This document shows positions 56,132 to 64,000 of a stretch of 64,000 bases of DNA, in pieces (positions within the stretch are counted from its first letter, which is position 1; each line of letters begins with the position of its first letter). Source of the DNA: Neocallimastix lanati (nom. inval.). Its lineage: Eukaryota > Neocallimastigomycota > Neocallimastigomycetes > Neocallimastigales > Neocallimastigaceae. The notes beneath the pieces are model-generated. The model had not been told where the DNA came from. It made no database searches and was given only the letters and a program-made list of their open reading frames with translations. The stretch lies in NCBI GenBank assembly GCA_016946835.1, contig JACVTC010000055.1, positions 988,501 to 1,052,500 on the forward strand, written 5' to 3'. The position numbers and the translations under genes are program-made.

Positions 56132-59100
56132 GTTATTATTATTATTGCCACGACTATTACTATTAGAGGATTGTTTCAATGGATTGGTATTTATAGGTAT
56201 ACTATTATTAATATTGGTTGGAGCCGTGGTCTGTGGATAACAAGGGGAAGAATAATGTATAGGTAGGGAATAATTATTATTTTGAAGAGATTTCTGTTGT
56301 ACCATAGAACATTGTTGATTGATTGGAATTAAAGAAGGAGAGGAAGGTGAAGGAGTAGAAAGGGTAATCGGTAGATTATTACTATTATTGTTAATATTTA
56401 TTGGAATATTCATTGGAACAAATACTGGCATAGAGGTAGGTGGTGGAAGGATAATAGATTTTCCATTACTTGTAGTTGGCATATTTTTTATTTTATTAGG
56501 AGTATACATTCGATTGATATTGTTCATATTGATGGAATTGACATCATAAATAGAATTTTGATAAATTTGAGATGACATTATTTTTCTTTGATGCTTGGAT
56601 TGTTGTTGGGACAATGGTTGATGAGAACCTTGATTTTTTGGTCCATTACTATCATTACCAATTTCTTCTGCTAATGGTATTAAATTTGAATTAAGAATAA
56701 CATTATTAACCTTTCGATTTGGAATAGCTCCCGGAATTGGAACTGGCGTTATTAAATTGGAATTATTATCTATTGCTTTTAATGCATTATTAGAAGCTGA
56801 AGAGGTAATTAAAGTAGATGTTATAGTCGTTGTATATGGAAGAGGATATGAAGGTTGACTGTGAAAGCTAGGATTTTCATTTCTATTATTATTATTTTTA
56901 TTATTATGATCATTATCTTTATTATTATTATTATTATTATTACTATTATTATTATTATTACTATTGTTATTATTGTTATTATTATTATTATTATTATTGT
57001 TATTCATGATCATTTCTTCATTGATTTTATTATTCATTGGATAGATATTATGTTGTTGATTCAACATGGAGCCATTATTATTCTTGTATTTAGAGGTTTT
57101 TCCAATAGAATATTTCTTTGAATAAACGATCTTATAGTTATTACTATTGGAAAGGTTCATTTCAGTATCGACCCTAAATTTCTTTTTATTTGGTGGAAGA
57201 TTGCTTTCGTTAAGTGAGGAACCTTTATTCGATGGTTTTATGAAGGAGTTATTCATTTGGCCATTATTACTATTATCATAGTCAAATTTATTTTTATTGA
57301 TGGTGTCAGAATAATAATTAGCTTGATTCATGGAAGGTTTATCTTCTCCAACGTCAGCATTACCTCCTTCTTTAATAATATTAGCACCATAATTCATTAA
57401 AATTTCTTCTTTATGATTGGAATTATTATTATTCATTAAATTCATATTCATCATCTCAAGGTTGACAGGACTATTCTGAGAAACAATTCTCATATTATTT
57501 ACAATAATATTATTATCTACAACCTTAACATCATCATTATTAAATTGAGAGGAAGGTTTAAATGCATAGAGATTTGGATCATTCGTTTTTAATGTTGGGA
57601 ATGTAGTCTTGTCAGGGGATACAGGGGAATAATTATAAGGATAAGCTTTACTTGTATATAATTTATAGTCATTAATATAAATATTTGGATTAGAATTATT
57701 CATGAAATCAAAATGAACATTATTGGAGTCTTCATAACCGGTTAATGGTGGACTTGGTAATTGAGATTGTTTATTATGATCCTTATTTTGTCCAATGATA
57801 TACATATTTAAATTGGAAATGTTTTCTTTGGTATTACAGGATAGTTGATTCACAGGCATATTTCTTTTAATACAATTATTAGTGGTTATGTTCTTTAATA
57901 AAGTATTATTCTTTTTACTTTTTATATTACCACCAGAATTATAATAAGTATTATAATTCATTTGTTGTTGTTGTTGTTGGTTCATTTCATTTTTATTATT
58001 ATTATCATTCTATTATCAAAAAAAAAAAAAAAAAAAAATAAGAAAATTTAGAATAAATAATTATTGTTTGATATATTAGATATTAAAATACAATAATATA
58101 ATTAATTTAATTAATATAAATAAAGTATATATAAATATAAATTTTAAAATTAATATTATAACTATAATATATATATTATAAATTTTTTTTTTTTTTTTAT
58201 TTTTTTATTTTTATTTTTATTTATTTTTTATAAGTCCTTACATTTTCGTCATTAATTGATTCAGTATAACATGGGCCATTATTTTTGTAATATTGATATC
58301 TTACATTAGTATTTTGTTCAGGTTTCAAATTATTATTTAATGAATTTCTTAAGGGAGAATGGAATAAAACATTTTTATTAGGAGATCCAGGAATATTATT
58401 TGCCTGTTGACGAATTGGAGATTTTGGTGAATTAGAATGAGAAGATATACTATAAGCTGGCTTTCCCATTTGGAAATTATTTCCTTGATTTTGCATAATA
58501 TAATTGTTATCACTATTGAGAGTGCTGTTGTTATTACCACTGTTATTATTGTTATTATTATAATCATTAGGTATATAGGCTTTACTACTATAAATATTTT
58601 GATAATATGGTGTGGAAACATGTAAGCCTTCCACAGTAATCAATGGAGAAGGAGTGCCATTATTTCCAGAATTTTGAGAATTAATCTTTGGAGAACGAGT
58701 AGTGGTAGTGACAGTTGAAAATGTAGCAATAGGTGCATTTGTTGTTTGGAAAGTGTAAGGAATTAAAGTAGTCGTTGTTGTTATTGGTGCAGCATTATCC
58801 TTACTGGAAGTACCAAACAAATTTGTAGAATTTTGAATCAACGGTTTTATAGTAGTTGTGGTTGTTACTTGTGGTATTGAAATAGAGGTATTTACATTAA
58901 CATTGATAGAGGTAGGATATTCAATGGTTTGTCGAAATACAGCTGTTGGAGAATTAGTGTTCATTTTACTAAGGTTATTTTTATTTTTTATGCTTATAGT
59001 GTTATTAATATTATTTATTTTAGTGATTTCATTTGGATTATTCATGGTTTTTAAGGCAGCTATGGAAGTTGAATCATTAATATTAGTATTAAATTTTAAA

Positions 59101-59415
59101 AATTTATCCATATCTGATTCATTTTCAAAATTTATCTTTTTATTTAAATTATTTTTAGAAGTATTATTATGATAGTAACAGTTCTTTTGATTTAATTCAT
59201 TATTATCAATTATTTGATTATTATTATTAAGTTCCTAATGAATAATTTTTTTTTTTTTTTTTTGTTTAAAAAAAGAATATGTATATATAATTAAAATATT
59301 GTTAATAAATAGAAATATAATTCATTAAAAAAAAAAATTAGTACTTTGTAAAAATTTTTTTTATATGCTTATTTATTTATTTATATATATATTATTTTAA
59401 CATATTTTTTATTAA

Positions 59416-59465
<50 letters not shown>

Positions 59466-60371
59466 TTTACTTACATTATAATTTTGAATTAATGAAGGTT
59501 GAACTTCATGGGTATATATATAATTCATAGAGTTTGGAATGTCAAATTCCTTATTACTCATATTATTATTATCATTATTTAAATTATCATTGGCTAAAGA
59601 GTCAACTCTTTCTTGATGGGTTCTTTTTATGATTTGATCATTAGATGGATGATGATGAATTGTTTTTTCAATAGTTTGAGTTAAACTTTGTGTTTGCAAT
59701 AGTTTAGTATTAACTTCAATCTTTTGTTTCTTATTTTTATTATGTGAATATACATTATTTTCCGAAGAATTTTGATTTTGTGAATTATAGAAAAGGTTCG
59801 TTGGAATTCCATTGTTACTATTACTATTTCTTGAATATTTTGAATTATTTATTGATTCATTTAATGATTGACCATGGAATGAATGGTTTTGAGTGGCAGC
59901 AATTGTGGTATCTGTAGTTGAGGTATATGTAGTTGTTTCTGTGGTCATTTTCATTGGTTTATAGGAATTCCTTTGATTTGGATAATTAGGTGAGCCTCCA
60001 TTTGGATTATTTGAATAATTATTATCATTATAATTCTTATTAATTAAAGTATGGGATGAAATAGAATTATCTGATGAAGAAGACAAATGTCTTTTTCTCG
60101 TTGTTAATTTAATATTATTTGGGTCTTTCGCATAATTATTTGTAATATCATAGTTGACATATTGTTGTTGTTGCTGTTGATTTTCTTTATTAGGTATTGG
60201 ATTTGAAAATTGTTTTCCATTTTTTTCACAATCACAATCAATATTTATTGAATTCACTGTATTATTTGTGGATAACGAAATAGGGGTAATAAAGGAATTT
60301 GGTGGATGTTGAACATTATTAATATTATTATTGTTATTGATATTAGTAGTTAAATTAGTATTTGATGCCAT
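54229..60371 (-). CDS. CK1-like protein kinase with giant Asn-rich N-terminus, eight exons, 1611 aa
   Basis: Serine/threonine kinase of the casein kinase 1 group (CK1/TTBK/VRK-like). Minus-strand exons: 60371-59475, 59234-58242, 58009-55958, 55753-55552, 55339-55154, 55041-54883, 54753-54592 and 54413-54229. All introns are GT-AG and the frame is 4836 nt. Residues 1-1314 (three exons, all phase 0) are low-complexity: Asn, Ser, Pro and Thr rich with poly-Asn and poly-Gln runs and no domain I recognise. The kinase domain fills the rest: LGKGGCGEVYLA (about 1330), CAIKFI with the ATP-binding Lys at about 1357, KQRFLLMEYI hinge, HVDIKPSNF (about 1445; HRD with Val for Arg), DFGYA (about 1465), GTPLFMSQAI, and the CK1-type DDIESIGYVMMYFLKGG followed by GLPWGLFK. 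Introns within the kinase part interrupt it five times if the one leading into it is counted. The start is the first ATG of the 5' exon; a further upstream exon is possible. Confidence 0.9.
55741..55830. repeat. (AAT)n microsatellite at an intron acceptor
   Basis: aataat/agtaat repeat in the intron between the Asn-rich and kinase exons, directly before the acceptor ataatag. Confidence 0.85.
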
Positions 60372-61226
60372 AGAAATTACTGCTGTTTTAATAAATTAGC
60401 AGTAGAATAGCAAAATTAAATGTTATAATAATAAAATTTTTATGAATAATATTATTTTATTTTATTTTTTTTTTTTTTAAAAAAAAAAAAAATAAGAAAC
60501 TTCAGTTATATCTTTAATTATTTTATTAAGTATTATATTAGTTTTATTTTTTTTTTTTTTTTTTTTTTTTTTATTAAAATCCCATACTTTTTTTTTTTAT
60601 TTTATTTTCTAATTAATTTTTATTTTTATTATTTATATATACTCTATTTTTTTATTATTATTTAGTAGTACTGATAATTTTTTTTTTTTTTTTGTTTTTT
60701 TTGTTTTTTTTTTTTTGTTTTTACCAAAAAATTATTAATAAATAATTAAATAATAATTATTAAAATAAAATGAAGATTTTAGCTTTTAATATAATGAAAT
60801 ACAATAGTATCTCCAAATATTATAAATTCATTCTATATTTTTTTTTTTTTAGTGAAAATTTATATATATTATAATAAATATTAAATTAAATATTAACTTC
60901 TAATATTAATATATGTAAAAATGTCTATTGATATTTCTGTTCAAATATAAAAATTTAAATATTATTGATATTATTGATTCATAATTATGTATGTTATACT
61001 TTCTTTTTTTTTTTTTTTTAATTTTTATTTTTATTTTTTTTTTTTTTTTTTTTTTTAATTTTTTATTTTTTTTTTTTTTAATAAGAAAAAAAAACTAAAG
61101 GAATTTTTTAATTTTTTTATAAAAAATTATTATTATTATTTTTATTATTATTATTCTAATTTTTTTTTCTTTTTTTTTTTTTTTTTTTACTAATATTATA
61201 ATATCCAACTTTGAACTTTCCAGTTG

Positions 61227-61272
<46 letters not shown>

Positions 61273-61298
61273 AAAAAGTAATAATATAATATTATTAA

Positions 61299-61348
<50 letters not shown>

Positions 61349-61653
61349 GATTTTTAAAAGTATGTTTAATAATATTGTTTTTTTGTTACAATTTAAAAAG
61401 TATATTTAATATTATTATTAATTTGTTATGATGATTATTTATTATTTAGTTATTTTTTATCAAACTCTAATAAATAAAATTATATTAATTATCTGTCACT
61501 AGTTTAATTTCATTTTAAATTAATAATTATATTTTTAGATATAATACAAATTATTAAATATTAATATTTTTTTTTTTTTTTTGCAAAAAAATTTTATTCA
61601 TTATAGTATTAATAAAATCAATTATAATGATTACTCACTCGTTTTTATTTATC

Positions 61654-61692
<39 letters not shown>

Positions 61693-62577
61693 CTTCTATT
61701 TAAATTAAAGATTGTTAATTTATTAAATGAAAATGAAATATATATAATTTTTAAAATTTAAAAGTATATGATGTGATAATGATAATAATAAAATTTGTTA
61801 TTCTTTAAAATTATATATTCCTTAAAATTTAAGTATATCATATAATAAGAAAAAAAAAAATAATAAAGTTTTAAATTATTTGACTTTAAAAAATATATAA
61901 TAAATATATTAATTTTTTTCTAAAAATATTTTCATTTGCTTCTTACTATCAATAAAATCATGTTCTTTTAATTTTTATTTTTATTTTTCTCTCTTAGTTA
62001 ATAAATATATTATCCATAAATTTATTAAATTTACTATAATGAACTCCTTTTTTTTTTTTTTTTTAATTTGAGAAAAAGTTTAAATATTGATATTTTAATA
62101 TTATTTATTTATATTCAATTATTATTTATACTATTAAGTTTAATATTTTAAATGGAAATTTCAAGAAGTATAATTTTTATTATTATTTTTATTTTAATTC
62201 TTATTATTACATTTGTTATTTTGTTTTTTTATTTTATTTTATTTTTTTTTATTTTTTATTATTAAGATTATAATTGTTATTGCTATATTTATTATTGTTA
62301 TAAATGTCACTTTTATTATAGCTTATATTACTGTAATATATTATTAATTATTATTATTATTACTATTATTATTATTATTATAAATAATAATTTTTATAAT
62401 AATTCAAAATTATAAATAAATAATACATTAATTATATTAAAAATTAAAAGTTAAACATTAAGAAAAAGGTGAAGACCATAATTCTTTAGGAAATTTGTAT
62501 AATTATTCTATTAATTAATTTTTACTTTTTTTACTTATATAATGAAAAACATTTATATTCTTATATTTTTCGTATTT

Positions 62578-62662
<85 letters not shown>

Positions 62663-64000
62663 AAAATAAATTTCAGTTCATTTAATTTTACATTTTAATT
62701 ATTATAATAATTTTACATTATAAATTAGACTTTTTCATTTCAATAATATAAAAATAATAGAATTTCTATATTATAAAAAAAAAATCTCCCTTAATAATTA
62801 TAAACATCATTTCATTATGATATTAAACAACAAAATCAATTATAATTTGAACATAGATCTATATATATTATTTATATATAAATTTAACTTTAATTTGGAA
62901 CAAAACTAAAATAAAATAAATCATCAATATAAAAAAAAAAAAAATATTGCTATATATATTCCTAATTATTAATTCTTAATATTTTTTTTCATCTTTTTTT
63001 TTTTTTTTTTTAATGGAAAATTGAAAATTAGGATTTTTTAATAAAAGAAGGTATTATTTTTTTAAAAATTTTTAAAAATATAATAAATAAATAAAAAAAA
63101 GAAAGAAAATAAAATTAAAAAATACTAGAAAAAATTTAAAAATTTTATTTCGAATTAAATTGTGAAAAATTTTTTTCATTAAAAGTTTATATATTTATTA
63201 AAATTATACATAATATTATTAAGAAAAAAAAAAAAAAAATAAAATTAAAATAAAATTAAAATATCCTTTATTTTAACTTTATTAGCTAAAAAGTTTGATT
63301 ATTAGTATCAAATCATTTTAAAAGTTATTTTTCAGTTCATTACCAGAAAAAAAAATAATAATAATAAAATAAAAAAAAAAAAAAAAAAAAATTAACACTT
63401 TAAGATTTATTTGGAAGATGTATTTAATTTATCTTTTTATTGTTTATAAAGCATAATTTATTATATATATAATGTATAAAATATATATATCATTTTTATA
63501 AAAAAAATTATACATAGATATATATAATTAAATAAAAAAAAAGTGCATAAATGCATTATATATTGTAAATTTACATAAATAATAATAAGAATTATATTTA
63601 TTTTTCTTTAAATAAAATTAATTATTAATTATAAAATTTCTTTTTTTTTTTTTTTTTTTTTTAAAAGAAACCTTTTTTAGTCTATTTATGTTGAAATATT
63701 TCTATTCAAAATATTATAAATTTTTGTATATATACTTTTTTGGTTTTAACATGATGTGATAAAAAAAAAAAAAAAAAAGAAGGTAAATTAAAAATATACT
63801 AAAAATATAAATATTTTATATAAATATTTATTTTATACTTTTAAAAAATAAATAATAATAATTATAATATGTTAATAAATTATTATTAGAGTTTAATTTT
63901 ATTTTATTTTTTAAAATTAAACATCATCCCTAAAAATTCTAATACAAATAATAATAATAAAATAAAATGTTATTTAAAATTAAAAAAAAAAAAAAAAAAT
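60372..64000. other. Gene-free A/T-rich DNA
   Basis: About 3.6 kb of long T- and A-runs (for example 60548-60572, 61223-61259, 61657-61692, 62582-62614) and AAT/ATT microsatellites (61300-61348, 62615-62656). No coding sequence, RNA gene or mobile-element remnant recognised. The kinase promoter must be at its left end. Confidence 0.7.

Noticed and set aside
56018-57121. Ile-rich plus-strand open frames over the kinase gene
   Set aside because: Antisense translation of poly-Asn codons.
1-64000. Plasmodium, Dictyostelium or organelle origin because of extreme A+T
   Set aside because: Fungal-type dockerin modules in a secreted protein point to anaerobic gut fungi, and spliced nuclear genes rule out an organelle genome.

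Overview
The window is nuclear DNA of an anaerobic gut fungus (Neocallimastigomycota; genus not resolvable by eye). Three things point there. The intergenic DNA is extremely A+T-rich and full of homopolymers and AT microsatellites. The genes on the minus strand have short AT-rich GT-AG introns. One gene encodes a secreted protein with three fungal dockerin (CBM10-like) modules joined to an expansin-like domain, which is the signature of the fungal cellulosome. Asparagine-rich kinases and the A+T bias also occur in Dictyostelium and Plasmodium, but the dockerins exclude those.

Layout. 1-7 kb: A/T-rich DNA without a gene, holding the 3' end of a Ty1/copia element (Pol end, polypurine tract and LTR, 3.36-3.75 kb). 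7.06-7.75 kb: an orphan four-TM protein. 9.18-12.04 kb (minus): a five-exon ferrochelatase of 436 aa with a membrane tail. 13.4-14.1 kb: a Ty3/gypsy integrase relic. 15.0-16.4 kb: a broken ankyrin-repeat gene. 17.3-38 kb: an amplified hexose-transporter cluster. It has four intronless 505-aa genes. The first is inverted against the second as a large palindrome, and copies 2, 3 and 4 follow head-to-tail at steps of about 7.1 and 6.6 kb. The DNA between them is built of non-LTR retrotransposon relics, a SINE-like element and small inverted-repeat elements. 38.3-42.7 kb: minisatellites, a decayed Ty1/copia pol, and a LINE relic interrupted by another LINE with a 15-bp target-site duplication. 43.4-45.5 kb (minus): the triple-dockerin expansin-like gene, four exons, 569 aa. 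45.5-51.3 kb: gene-free AT DNA with TTATTTA satellite blocks. 51.3-53.1 kb: more LINE relics. 54.2-60.4 kb (minus): an eight-exon CK1-like protein kinase of 1611 aa with a 1.3-thousand-residue Asn-rich N-terminal region. 60.4-64 kb: gene-free AT DNA.

How the genes fit together. The cellulosomal expansin-like protein would loosen plant-wall polysaccharides outside the cell. The four MFS sugar porters would import the sugars released, and their number suggests selection on gene dosage. Ferrochelatase is the terminal haem enzyme and is noteworthy in an obligate anaerobe. The kinase is probably a regulator with unknown targets.

All exon structures were derived by eye from splice-site dinucleotides, reading-frame continuity and family similarity. 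Each of the three spliced genes gives an uninterrupted frame that is a multiple of three. No database search was run.
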